This document shows positions 38,301 to 54,126 of a stretch of 64,000 bases of DNA, piece after piece. The DNA comes from Paramecium pentaurelia (Eukaryota; Ciliophora; Oligohymenophorea; Peniculida; Parameciidae): contig CAJJDO010000005.1 in the NCBI GenBank assembly GCA_905183005.1, forward strand, positions 332,641 through 396,640. The letters run 5' to 3'. The notes beneath the pieces were generated by a model, which ran no database searches, was not told the DNA's origin, and saw nothing but the letters and a program-made list of their open reading frames with translations. Each line of letters begins with the position of its first letter. Positions within the stretch are counted from its first letter, which is position 1. A program made the position numbers and the translations under genes.

Positions 38301-41300
38301 CCTTATCAAATTAATAAATATCACAAAATAATATTGTAACATCACCTTAATCTTACTAAATCTAAATTTAACCTTTATTCATTCTCTCTTAAATAAATCT
38401 AGGCATCAATAAACCTAAAATATTATTAATTTTCTTTTATTCTATATTCAGTCTATTCTAATAAATATATGAAGATCTTTGTAAAAATTAAAATTTTTAA
38501 ACATTTTCAAATATTGGATAAGATATTTCAATTAATAAAAATCCAAATTTAGCCAAACAATATATCATTTCTTTGTAATTTATAAAATTCATAGAAAACC
38601 CATTAATTATCAAATCTGATATGTAAATTATCAATTATAATATAACATAAAATAAAATTGGAACTATTGGTTGAGTTGTTAATGCAAAAGCAAAAATAAA
38701 CTAAATATTATACATAAATCCAACAAAATCTTCTTAATCTCCAATATAAAGTACATCTATTATTATTTTAAAAATATATCTTAAAATAAACGATAACAAC
38801 TAAAAATATTATTAAATCTTTTTATTAGTTATCACTCTTAATTATAATACAGATATAAATAGTTAAATGATAAACTAAATTAATACAGTTAATAAAATTG
38901 ATAATGGAAATATGTTACTTGTAAGTATGTTATAACAGTGCATTATTAAAATGCATATATCATAGAATATAAAAGCATAAATAATATTAAATTTATGTTA
39001 ATTTTATTATTTAAAGAAGTCTTAAAAATCTTTTTCTGTTTTCTAATCTTAAAACCCTTGAAATTTATCTAATTCATCCACTACTGATTAATCTCCTTTA
39101 ATTTATTTTGTTATAATTTCATCCACTAAATCTTTATTATCAAAAATTTGATCTGTAATTTTTTTAACTTTTTAATTAAAAATTTATTGCATTTCTTCTT
39201 CTTCTTCACTTAGTGAATTGCTTGAACTTATTTTTTTTTTTAATTCTAAAATCTCCTTTTAGTTCTATTCAAAGGTGAGTTGATCTGAAGGTATAATGAA
39301 ATTAATTGAAAATATTTCCAAAACCTCTTAAGTTACAAATGATAGACCAATTAAAAAAATGCTTATGAAAATAAAGGCTACAAAATTTTATTAATTGAAT
39401 TCATCTATAAATCTTTAATTATCATAAGAGGATTAAACTAAATTCTAGCATATTATTAACAAGATCAATAAAAATATTGTTATAGTTATTTGTATAATTT
39501 TATTTTAAGCATTTTAAGATTTCTTTATAATATAGAATATAATTTTAGATTTCTCTAATAATTCTAAACTTATATAAAGTAATACTGATTTTGAGGTTTG
39601 ATCAATTTTACCATTTAAATTTATAAAAATTAAAATTGATTATTCAATAAGAACCAAATAAACTATATCAATAATAACAATTATAAAAACCCCTAAAATT
39701 CCTCTTAATATACTTGTCTTCTTAATACTTTAAAATATCATTATATAACTAGTTTAATATTTAATCATTTATTCATTATTAGTAAACATTAGAAAATACT
39801 ACTAAATTGATGAAAAAATATTGCTTGGAACTAAAAAAAATATCAATAGCCAATATAACTAAATGTCTTCAAATTAAAAATAAGTAATAAATATGATCAA
39901 ACCTAATAATAAACATCTATATAATTATATCTCTAAAAATGCTAAATAATTCTACATTTAACTTGGACAAATAAGAAATATCATTTTTAATAGTTATTTT
40001 ATATTTAAAGCTACATATTTAGAATTTAACATTGATATTTCCTATTCTTTTTTAGTTAAGCTAACTGATAAATGTGATTTACTAAAGAGGTATTCATCAT
40101 CTAATGAATTTCCAACACTAAGTATTTTTGTATTAATTTTTGATAGAATTTTTGCTAATTTTCCTTTTTATCTACTTGTAAATTAATAAGCACCTAATCC
40201 ACCAGACATTTAGAAAATAAAAACAAAGTGATATTTTAAATATTCATCTTTTAAAATACTATCAAATGCTTCAGAACTTACAATTATAAAGTTATCATTA
40301 TAATTAGATATATTATAAGACATTAGATTTTAAAGATGCTATCTAAACTTATATTATAATTATTAAGAATCCTTTTCTTTAAATTCAATTATTTAATCTT
40401 TTGTTTAGATTATTGAATAAGTTCTTAAAAAAAGCATTAAATCATCAAAAGAATCTGGTATAATTATACATAATTTAATGTTATAATTTTATAAAGTGAA
40501 AAAGATTCTTTCTTAATTTAATTAATCCTAAATTAATTCTTAAGATGAATTTTATAATAATTTTTATTTTGTTGATGATATCCCAATAGTAAAAATAGGT
40601 TCACTTTTAGATTCTAATTCTATAAATAATTTTTCTATTTCATGAGATCGATTACCATAAGTTTCTGAAATAGCTGATAACTTTTTTAAAATATCATTAG
40701 TTTGAGCATATCCTAATTATCTTTTCTAAAATAAAAAAGTTTTTAATCCATCCCAACTCATTTCTTATAAATTTTCATGATATTTATTTTCTGACTGATT
40801 ATTTGTTTCAATTCTTGTATATAACAATGCACCTTCATCCAATAAGAATGACTCTGGATCTCTTACTAATACTGATAAAGTATGTTTCCTATTCTCTGTA
40901 GGTTCTAAAAAAGTAAGAACCTCAAAAACTTTTGAACTACTGCCAATTGAAATAACCTTTTTAATAATTGTTCTACTATTAATTTCTTGTCTATTATTCT
41001 CTTATTCTGTTGAACATATTAAACTATAATCAAGTAATTCACAAAATTAGAGAATGGATTCGTCATAACGATTTTCAAATATGAATTCTAATTTATTTAA
41101 TTTTTCATTAAAAACACTGACTATACTATTTGTTAATAACATCATTACTAAAATTTCATTATATATTCTATCATCTTAACTGTAAAGGATATCAATAAAA
41201 TCTTATTCATTATAATTTTCACTTATAATTCTATCAGAATTTAAATCATTAATTCTTTTTTAAGACTATTGGATAAAATTTGGATTTTGTTTAATAATTG

Positions 41301-43271
41301 TTCCAGGTTTAATAAATTAACTTCTTTATTTTTGCAATCCAATCTGAGATGATTAGAAGGATTAAGATATATTATGATTTGATGCATCTTTACTATTGTC
41401 AAATATTTAATTGCTATTTTATTGATGTTTAACAAAAGAAGAATCAAAAATATACCTTGCACTCTTTTTCTTACCTAAACCATTATTTAATTTTGTATCA
41501 TTTTATTTTTAATCAATTTATTATTTTTCTTTTAGATTTCCTATTTTTTATATCTAATTTGAAGCAAATAAAATATCAGAGCAATTTCTTAAATCTGGAA
41601 CTCGTTTTTCAGAAATTAAAAGATCAATATCTAAAGTTTTCATTTCATCTTATGTTTATTATCTATTTGTATCAATTAATAATTTGTCACAATTTGTTTT
41701 TTGTTTTGGTGAAGCATTTTTTATTAAATTTTTAAGTTTATTGTGATTAAAATGATATATTTTAAAATTTTCAACTAATAATACTACTTTTGGTTTTACT
41801 TTAAATAAAAATTTTGGATTATCTAAAATTATAATATCAGTCTTTATAAGATCTAAAATATTTTATGAAGTTAATATCATAAATCCTGTTTAATTTTGAT
41901 TATGAGATTTGAATCCTAATAATTAAGTAGATCTTTAAAAAGATAATAATGGTAAATTAAAATATTTTTCAATTGGCATTAATATTTTTCTATCATTTTA
42001 TGATTTTAAAACTACTGGATAATCATTTATTCTTAACTTTTATTATTTTTTAACTTTGTCTTTATTTTTCACTTTTTACTATTCTTTATAAAATGATTCA
42101 TTATTTTTTATAATAATGAAAAAATAACAAATTTTCTCTAATAATAATAAATTCTAAGGAAATATTAATAAACAGTAAGTCAGGCTTTTAAAAAAATATT
42201 CATCTAAAAAAAAGGATGAATAAACCATATTGGATATAAAACATATTGAAAATAAGATCCAACAAAAATAACAGATGTAAGTTTGAAATTCTACTAACCA
42301 ACTTTTTAATGAATAGTTTTACTTTTTTACATTTGTTTATACATAACAACAATCGTCTCCAACTCTAATTGCCATTCCAAAAATCCAATCTACTCTCTCT
42401 AATGTTTCTCCTTTCATAATCATATTTTTTATATTAAATGAAGTGGCTTTTGGATCATTTTTTAATTTTATACTTCCTACAGGAGACTCTTATATACTAA
42501 AAGATATTTATCCATTCAATTTTGTTATAAAATCCATAATATTACCTTTTGTATTTTGATTAATGTTAACAAATGTACAAGAACAAGCAGTACGAACATT
42601 AAAATCAACTAAAAGCTCTTCTTAACTAGAGTCTAAAATTAAAAGATCAGCAGGACTCTATTTTCCTCTCTTTAAACATACAATATCTCCTAATTATAAT
42701 TCTGACCATTTAATTGATTTATAGGATTTGAATCTAAATACTTATATTATCATACTCTAAATAGTCTTAATTTTTTTCTTCCATCTTTTAAATTTCTTCA
42801 TCAGATATATTAGGAAACTTTGAAAATATGCGGCATTTAGAATTATTTACTATAGATTATTGTTTTCTTAGTTTATGACTAATTAAGAGTAAGTTTACTA
42901 AATATTAAAGCTTATCTAAAAAGTAACATATCAATGAATAAAAAACTATTATTTATTCAGTAAAATCTTAATAATATGTTTTTCCTGATAATGCAATGAC
43001 TAATAAAATTAAAAGAATCTAATTTTCTACTCTTTTTATTAAATCAATCACTTTTTTTATAACAAGGAATGACTAAAGATATAAGACAATTATTTACTCC
43101 AACAAATTATATATAATTGATTGTATTTTCAAAATTTATTATCTTTTGCACTTCTCCATTGGAAAATTCAATCTATGAATTTAAGCATTTAATACTTTAT
43201 AAACCTAACCATTTTCCTGTTATTAAAATAGCGTTTTTTAAACTGATTTCTAAATTTACTTTGGTAGCCAT
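35308..43271 (-). CDS. P4-ATPase-like/guanylyl cyclase fusion protein
   Basis: An 8-kb gene starting MATKVNLEISLKNAIL and ending NDADYSEEG. The N-terminal half is a P4-type ATPase (LGDIVCLKRGKQSPADLLIL, actuator area), but the phosphorylation motif DKTGTLT reads DNPKFLF (Asp codon 41821-41823) and the hinge GDGAND reads GNSLDD (40090-40113 area). The C-terminal half has adenylyl-cyclase topology: helices, catalytic domain C1 (37830-38350: VTILFCDIYQFD, KIETVGKTYM, IGDTVNTTSR), more helices, and C2 (35480-35990: VLFADIAGF, FTIGDCYVCMG). The glutamate in KIETVG fits GTP rather than ATP. C2 carries the second metal aspartate and C1 the Asn-Arg pair, so roles are swapped relative to mammalian cyclases. 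This architecture is known from ciliates and apicomplexans. Confidence 0.9.
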
Positions 43272-43706
43272 AAATAACAGTAAGAAATAAACCTATGAAT
43301 TATGGTCATATTAATTAATAAAATAAATTGTCATATTAAATTTATAGAAGCCAATAAAGTTTCAAAAATGAATAAATTGATTTAAATAAAAAGTGAATCG
43401 TAAGATTGTAAATATATATTTTGTTTAAAATTCATGATAATATTACATAAATTAAACAATATTTCAAAATCATGAAATATTGTATTTTTTAAATAAAATA
43501 GGACAAAATATTAGTATTAATAAAATATCACACTGAAAAGAAAGCAATAAGGTGTATATTTAATTATAATTAATAAAATTTCTATATATTATGCTATTTT
43601 AGGTTAATTAAATTTATTCTTAAATTAATATTATTTTTTAAAGAATATGAATAAAAAATGAAAATATATAAAAGAAATAGTTAGAGATTTATTTGAAATA
43701 TATAAA
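43272..43706. other. Intergenic stretch with a hairpin
   Basis: About 435 bases between two minus-strand genes: upstream of the cyclase and downstream of the B-box gene. It contains the hairpin at 43456-43483 and no coding frame that I can support. Confidence 0.5.
43456..43483. repeat. Perfect 11-bp inverted repeat (hairpin)
   Basis: acaatatttca, a 6-nt loop aaatca, then tgaaatattgt. It lies upstream of the cyclase start and beyond the 3' end of the B-box gene. It may act in RNA 3' processing or as a protein site, or be chance. Confidence 0.5.
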
Positions 43707-45470
43707 TCATTATTATTATTTCTTATTTATATTTTATCCTATTCTTCTATTTTTCTAAGAAGTCCATTCAAAATTTTCTTTGCTTGTTGCTTTACGATTT
43801 TTTTATTTTTATTAATGATTTTTTAATACTTAACCATAAATTTATTCACTTGGATGATTACAAAGCTCTTTTAATATTTTATCTTTCAATGTGTCTTCAT
43901 TTTAAACTTACTGAATTGAATTAATACCAACATTCATTATAAACTATCTTTTACTTTCTTATTCAATAGATTAAGGTTTAATTTATTTTGATTTGGATCT
44001 TAAATGCCCTTCTTACTAACGATGCAAATAGACAGGATCACTTTATTATTATATATGAGAAGGTGATTTTAAATTTGGAACTGAACCATATTATTATTTA
44101 TGAATGTAATTTTATATTAGATTTTACTAAGCTAAATATAATAATTATATAAATACATTTCTAATTTGAATTATTCTTTATTTAATTATTATAAACTTAT
44201 CCATAAACAATAGATTTACTAACAGGTATAACCTTTTATTTTGGAGTTAATTTTCTATCTTCAAGACTTCCTCTTTCCGCTTCTTTTATAAATTTTTATA
44301 TTTGAAAGCAACTCATATTATTATTTAATAATGAATAAGATTTTTCACTTATTCTTTCACAATCAGTTGTAGTTTTTTATTTTTTATTGTATTTATAAGA
44401 ATATTTTTCAATTAATTACTTTTAAAGTACTTTTTTCGAGCTAACTTATTCTAAAACACGAGAACTATTTTAATAAGAAATTTTATCATTTGGTGTTATA
44501 TTATCCCTTCTCAAACTAAGTTTTTATTTCCAACTTTCAGGTGTATTTGCATTACTTCTGACAGGATTTGAATTGATTGATTCAAATTTATTAAACTGTT
44601 GACTAATTGAAGATTGAAATTGTATTTAATTGATATTAGAGATAGGACTATTAATTTCCTCATTTTCAAACATATCAAAATATTATTAATTATTAGACAA
44701 ATTAAATTCTAAATTTTACTAACTAGTCATCGTCTTTTAATTATATTCCATACTATCATTTTTTATTAACAAAATATAACACATTTTATTCATATATGTT
44801 AGAATTTAATTTTAATCAACATTTAGCTATTTTAAAGATAATTGATATTGACTATTAAATTATTGATATCTAATTTCATCTACTTTTTTTTAGTACTTTT
44901 GCATAATTTCATCAAAAGGTTTCATTTCCATTTTCTTAACTATATTATCATGATTCGAGAAAATATCAATAGAAAATTGCTTCAATTATTATATTAATAG
45001 TTTGATATTTTCTACTTATTCCTAAACTTGATTTTAATAGGTTGTATAATCATTTTATAATTTTTGCTAATATGTTTATCTTAACTAATTAGTTGTCTTT
45101 TGAACAACATAAAAAAATTCATCGCAATTTATATTCTATTCTTCCCATTAGTTTATTAAGTTATTCTTAATATCATTCAAGTTAACTAATTTTTAATCAC
45201 ATTATTAAAGAGCTTAATGTAAATCCTTCTGAAAATTATTTATTTTATCTTTCCTTTATATTTCCAATTATACCTCTTATGTTTCTTCTATTTTAAGACC
45301 TTATAAAGCTAAATTTAATGCACATTTTGAACAAAATAATTAATTACTATTTTGTTATACATAAAATTTTGCCTATTTTTTAACAAACAAATTACTTTTT
45401 TATTTGGGTGCTTTAAACAATTATTGTTATCTTAATTAGCATGTTTTAATATGTTTGAATTTTACAACAT
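43707..45470 (-). CDS. B-box zinc-finger, coiled-coil protein
   Basis: Starts MLQNSNILKHANQDNNN; a 23-nt intron (gtaatttgtttgtt...aaatag) joins CLKHPNKK to AKFYVQQ. The resulting CLKHPNKKAKFYVQQ and LFCSKCALNLALQ match a B-box zinc finger (C-x2-H ... C-x2-C). A long coiled coil follows (KLVNLNDIKNNLINQWEEQ to QYQKKVDEIRYQQFN), then a Q/N/S-rich tail ending INKKQQQ. B-box plus coiled coil without a RING domain is a common plan for ciliate scaffold or ubiquitin-pathway adaptor proteins; no catalytic activity is visible. Another short intron is likely near 44120. Confidence 0.75.
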
Positions 45471-45489
45471 TCTATCTTAATCAGTTTTT

Positions 45490-46125
45490 ATGGAACTCAT
45501 TTCATCTGAAATTGATAAATCTGAAGATGAAATTGATTAAGAACTCATTTCTATTCGTTAAAATAATTATTAATAAAATAAAGAAGAACTTAATATCTAA
45601 TTATAAAATCAATTAAAATAGTTACCTAATGTATATATATATAAATTCATTTTGAATAAATAATAAAAGATAAATCAATCATTAAAAAAATATTAAACTA
45701 ATAAAATTTTAAATAATTAAGATTAATAAAAGACTTTCCTAATATTAATAAATATGGAAATAATTTATTTTACAAAATACCTACTACTCATTTAATAATT
45801 TAATAATATTATTGATAAATAGTATACATAGATCATTTAATCACAATTTCAATAGGCTTAAATCTATTTTAATTAATTAAATAAGAAGTAAATTATTTTT
45901 CTATTGATTAGACTCTTATAATATTATTTTAATAATTAAAATATAATTAATTTAAAGAAAAGATGCCTTTGTATTAGTTTTATATACATTTTTATATTAT
46001 TTATTAAAAAAGGAAGAACATTATTTGAGAAATACAATATTTTAATACCTTTGAATTTTAGATATTAAATAAAAAGTTTTATAGTTCTAATTTTAAATAA
46101 AAATAAAGTTTAAATTGATAGATGA
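45490..46125 (+). CDS. Possible hypothetical protein
   Basis: A frame of 211 codons without TGA, starting MELISSEIDKSEDEIDQEL. The first 47 residues have good protein character (acidic, then Q/N-rich). The remainder is hydrophobic and Ile/Gln-rich and could be intergenic sequence read by chance, because AT-rich DNA rarely contains TGA. The stop overlaps the start codon of the next gene by a few bases. It is divergent from the B-box gene, with start codons 20 bases apart. A spliced shorter protein is also possible. Confidence 0.3.
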
Positions 46126-46538
46126 AACATTACTAAATTATATTTGAAGATGATGAAGAATAATTTCATAGAAAAACTGATTATCTAGAACCTGCTTATG
46201 GATTTTTATAATAATTGAAATAACTTAAACAACGTTTAAAATCTTTATAACATAATAATTGTAATTAACTCATAGAAAATGGATAATAGTTACTAAAGAA
46301 AAAAATAAGAAAGAATAACAATGTGTAAAAATCAGTTCTTGAGTTAAACTTGCATCTTAAAGGGTTGCTTTAATAATTTATAAATGAGTCAATTTAATAA
46401 GCAAATAAAGGGTTTGTCTTTAAACAATTATAAAATTGTCAAGAAATAAAATCGACAATAGATAAGATGGAAAGGATTTTAATTAGAATGAAATCAATAC
46501 TCTTGTCTTAAATGATAAATTTCTAAAAATAAGATTGA
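46122..46538 (+). CDS. Small coiled-coil protein
   Basis: A 138-residue frame (417 bp) starting MKHYQIIFEDDEEQFHRKTD. It is predicted almost entirely helical, with a leucine-rich coiled-coil pattern: YGFLQQLKQLKQRLKSLQ, LIENGQQLLKKKIRK, STIDKMERILIRMKSIL. No known family is recognised. It could instead be the last exon of a gene that begins at 45490. Confidence 0.55.
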
Positions 46539-46595
46539 TGTTAATTGTTAAAATTCTTTTTTTGAATTACATTATGATATTAATAAATATAGAAA

Positions 46596-46983
46596 ATGTC
46601 GAAAGGTTTCAGTCTGAATTTTAAAAATGCTAATGTAATGACTTTTGAATAAGAAAATGATTTATTTGCTGGTTAGAGTATCAAGGTAATATATAAATAA
46701 ATAAGCTAGCTAAAATTTTAATTAGAGGAGAGTTAATATGATTTAGAGGTAAAACTTATAATTTCATAATAAGTTAGTTTAAGGTTGGATAAGATGTTGA
46801 ATGGGCTAAGAAATGTGTGGCTGAAAAAATAGACTGTGGAAGAAATGATTTTGTATGGCAATCAGAATTAAAATAATTTAGGACCTGATTTTCGAAGGGA
46901 AGATAATGCCAGAATTCTTTTCTTTAAATGATATCAAAAATTTAAAGGATTAATCAATCATTGAAATTAGAATGAAGAAGTGA
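46596..46983 (+). CDS. Small ubiquitin-like protein
   Basis: Four exons with introns of 40, 25 and 29 nt leave exactly 98 codons (97 residues). It starts MSKGFSLNFKNANVM. The C-terminal 55 residues resemble a ubiquitin-like fold: VEWAKKCVAEKI (helix), DLIFEGKIMPEFFSL (the 'IFxGK' strand-turn) and IKNLKDQSIIEIRMKK (last strands). There is no C-terminal diglycine, so it is unlikely to be conjugated to targets; it may be a free ubiquitin-like domain or adaptor. The 40-nt intron is longer than usual here. It stops 13 bases before the next gene, a polytopic membrane protein. Confidence 0.6.
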
Positions 46984-46996
46984 TTTAATAAATATA

Positions 46997-48423
46997 ATGT
47001 ATATACAATTATATGCAATTCCAGGGCAATTATTTTTGGGAATGTTTGCTCAATTCACTTATGATTGTGGAGTGCTCTATTTCTTATGCATTATGACAAT
47101 CCTAATTAGTCTATATGCATGTATGTACACAAGCAGCAGTTAATTATTTCCGAAATGCTTATGGATGATTATTCCATTTTAGATAGTATTAACTATTTTG
47201 AATTTTGATATGGTGAGTGTTGGAATCATTCCTTATTTAATACTTACAGACCTAATTAATAGTGATATCATTATAAGATTACCAAAGAAACCAATTCCTC
47301 CTCCAAGAAGATCATATAATGCTGAGATTGATAATCATCATAGTATTCATATACAAAATGTTATCAAATAAAATGCCTAGAGCCTCAAAAAATATGAATA
47401 TTTTCATATTGGTTGTATAACTTTGTGTTATATAGCATTACCAAAATACAATTGTACAAGAATGTTAACTATTCAAAAGACACTCCATAATTGTTAAATA
47501 CTGCTTTCTTATAATATTATTACAAATCAGATTATAATACAACTTTGTTCAAAACAGTCATTTCATCAATCAAATTTATGTTATGTTCATTGACTTTAGA
47601 CATAAGAGCAATGTTAACTGTAGCAATATTACCAAATTTCATAAATGAACAAAAGATTTATTCTTATAGTTTTCTGGCTGAATAATTTATTATCTCTTAT
47701 TTAGATTATGAATATGGAATCTATCATAATTTAATTATATTTTTAAGCTTTTATATTTTTGATTCATAAAATAAAAAGTAAATTATATTTATTATTTAAT
47801 TAGCACAAAATAGTTGACACTCTTTTATATTCCATTGTTAATATATGCATTTGAAACATCAACAGAAATTTATATTTATACATATATTGTTATAAGTTCA
47901 GTATATTTAGGATTGCTAATAATTGAATAAGAGAAACAAGTGATATATTTAAGATGTATATTAGTTATTGTAGGATTATTGATAGCAGAGAAATGGTATA
48001 AATATTTAATAATTAGGTATTATAAATTATTATTAATTATATTTTTGATTGATACTGAAATGAATATTAATATAAAACTATATGTCTAAGCATTTGCAGG
48101 AAAATAAATATTTGATTTTTTTGTATGCTACTCTCCTTTGCTTACACATTAGCTATTTTAATATAAATATGATCTTTCTAATTTTAATTTTACAGTTTGC
48201 CTTTTAAGTATTGTTACTTTGATGATAACATTACATATTCATCAATAGAATCTAATATTCTCTCGTCTTTTGTAGATATATGTAACAATTTAAATATATA
48301 ATCTAGCTTTTATCATTACCAATATGGCCAGCATTATTCTACTATGATAGATCAGATGATAATTTAATTGTAGCATTAATAAATATTGTTCAAATATTAA
48401 AATAGTTCTAATAAAAGGAATGA
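46997..48423 (+). CDS. Polytopic membrane protein
   Basis: Starts MYIQLYAIPGQLFLGMFAQF and ends VQILKQFQQKE. Several hydrophobic segments are visible: VLYFLCIMTILISLYACMY, CLWMIIPFQIVLTILNF, YIVISSVYLGLLII, CILVIVGLLIA, VCLLSIVTLMITL and SLPIWPALFYY. A proline-rich loop (LPKKPIPPPRRSYNAEI) follows the second. Introns include 26 nt before ACACTCCATAATTG (after AAATACAATT), 26 nt near 47780 and 25 nt near 48290. No transporter or enzyme signature was recognised. Its closeness to the ubiquitin-like gene suggests a possible link, for example a membrane ubiquitin-pathway component, but this is only inference. Confidence 0.6.
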
Positions 48424-48466
48424 TACAAATAATATTTATGATTTTATTTGATTTACGATTAATAAT

Positions 48467-52049
<3,583 letters not shown>

Positions 52050-52109
52050 TTAATAAAAATTTAAATAAAAGATAATATTTATCATCCCTGTATATAAATG
52101 TAAATAAAT

Positions 52110-53380
52110 TCACAATCTTAAAACAAACTCTTTCAATCTTGCAATCATTTCAATATAAATATCTTTAGTTGCTATTGTAAGCATTCTTTAAATAATAATA
52201 ATTATTACCTAAATCCTTGATATTTTTCAGTTCCATTCCAAGATAATGGTAATAACATTATATTTTCTTCTTTAAGTAATTTCTTAGCAAATTCAGTGTC
52301 ATTTTTAACTTAAAATATATCTAAATCAATAAGAACAGCTAAATAAAATGTTCCTTATGCTGGTATACATTTTAAACCCCTAATTTGATTTAGTTCTTAA
52401 ATTAAAAAATCATGATTTTCTTTAAAATGTGTCATTCTGTCTCTAGCATAATATATTGTTAATTAATCAAGTATTTAAGGTAGAGAATTCATAACAAATA
52501 CATTTGCATGTAATAACAATTGACATAAATTAAACATAGCTTATTTTATTTCACCTGCATAATGATTTTTATCATAAAAAATCATCCAAGATATTTACCA
52601 TCCAGGAGTGAAGAACATCTTGTCCATTCCTCCCAAACATATTATAGGTCCTTCATCTGCTAATTCTCCAAATGAAACAAATTCTCCAAATGACATACCA
52701 TAATAAATTTCATCAGCAACTATTAAAACACGATTTTAATTTGCCCAATTTATTATTTCTTAAACATGTTCCTTCGAAAATACAGAACCACAAGGATTTG
52801 AAGGATTAATTACATATAAAAACTTAGTGTTGACATCTAGTTTGCTCTTCAAATCCTCTAAATCAATTTACCATTTATTATCTGATTATAATTTATATTT
52901 TCTAACCTAAAATAATACGTCATCTGTTTTACCTCAACTTAATATGCTTAGGCTATTCCATCGAAAAAAGGAAACCCTAATTCAGGAACAAGAATATTTT
53001 AACCAGGGTCACATAACCCCAACAAACAATAAAAAAGACCTTAGTTCACTCCTTGTGTTATAATAACATCATTTTCTGTAATGTTCTTTCCATGACCAAA
53101 ATGTTTAGCCACAGCTTATTTGGCAGGCTATATATAATTTTAAATTTACTTGAGTTCCAGTTGAATGGCAATAAGAGTGATTCTAAGACTTAGAGATCTC
53201 AGATTTAACAATATCATAACCAATCTAACTCATCTTGCATTACTCATGCCCAAACTCAGTTGGATCACCTTTCATAAATTAGATCAATGGTTTAGTATGA
53301 TTAGCATCTGCTTAGAGCTCTGAAAAATTTTTCAATAATGCTTGATTTTAACTGAGGAGAAATTCTGAAGCTTTTATCAT
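52110..53380 (-). CDS. Class I pyridoxal-phosphate aminotransferase
   Basis: Resembles tyrosine aminotransferase and related enzymes that move amino groups to 2-oxo acids. Visible: [11 protein letters not shown] (N-terminal substrate loop), [20 protein letters not shown], the PLP-contact [22 protein letters not shown] (the PLP-binding aspartate and tyrosine), and the Schiff-base lysine in [12 protein letters not shown]. The C-terminal domain contains [19 protein letters not shown]. Introns of about 22-25 nt lie near 53130, 52910 and 52195. The protein starts [18 protein letters not shown] and ends EFVLRL. Substrate preference (tyrosine or alanine) cannot be decided from the sequence. Confidence 0.88.
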
Positions 53381-54126
53381 TAAATTTTAATCAAATAATC
53401 TCAAAAAACAGATTAGAGTTATAATATGTTAATTTAAACTCATTAATATAAACCTTTGTAATCTAGAATTCATTAAACATATTGATTCTATTCATCTAAT
53501 AAAAATAAATATTTAATAAGTCAATTAATCATTTGAGTTTTGAAATCACACTAAAAGGGCTAACAAGATGATTAGATAATCAATAAGATTAATATTAATG
53601 TTTTAATATTTCAAATACTTTCCAAAAAAATAAAAAATTGTTTCGTATAAAAAGACTCTTGTTGTATTATCACTAATCGAATTCAAAATTTTGTTAATTT
53701 TATTTAATATATATTTATCTATATACATGAGTTTTTAAGGTGATGAAATTTAATGAAAAAAAATCTTTCCAATTTAAATTAATTTATTCTTTAATAGGTA
53801 TTATATCCGACTTGTATAAAGGTTTTACATAAATATCAAATTTACCATAGATTCTGTAATATTAATTACAGATATGAAGAGAATTATCTTAAAATTAACT
53901 AATAAATCAATTTTATATTTTATTTATGCAATCAAGTCTGCCAGCTAAAATTAATTAAACAGTGAATTCATAATGATTTATTCTGTTCTTATTACTATTA
54001 ATATTTTTGTATTCCCTAATGAAAAGAACCTTCTCATAGCTTTTTCTTTGTTATAAATATAAAAATTAGAAGAAATAAGAATATTTAAGATTTAAAGAAA
54101 AGTAAATAATAAATATCCATTCCCTG
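53381..54126. other. Long intergenic region between divergent genes
   Basis: About 746 bases. A small perfect hairpin (tctgtaat, loop atta, attacaga) lies at 53853-53872. No coding frame or RNA gene is evident. Being between two divergent genes it probably holds both promoters. Confidence 0.45.
53853..53872. repeat. Small perfect inverted repeat
   Basis: An 8-bp stem (tctgtaat / attacaga) with loop atta in the intergenic region between divergent genes. It may be chance. Confidence 0.35.

Noticed and set aside
45490..46125. In-frame TGA codons in the alternative frame (FPNINKYGNNLFYK...) taken as recoded Trp
   Set aside because: Many genes here end in TGA and use TGG for tryptophan, so TGA is a stop; the alternative frame is probably non-coding.
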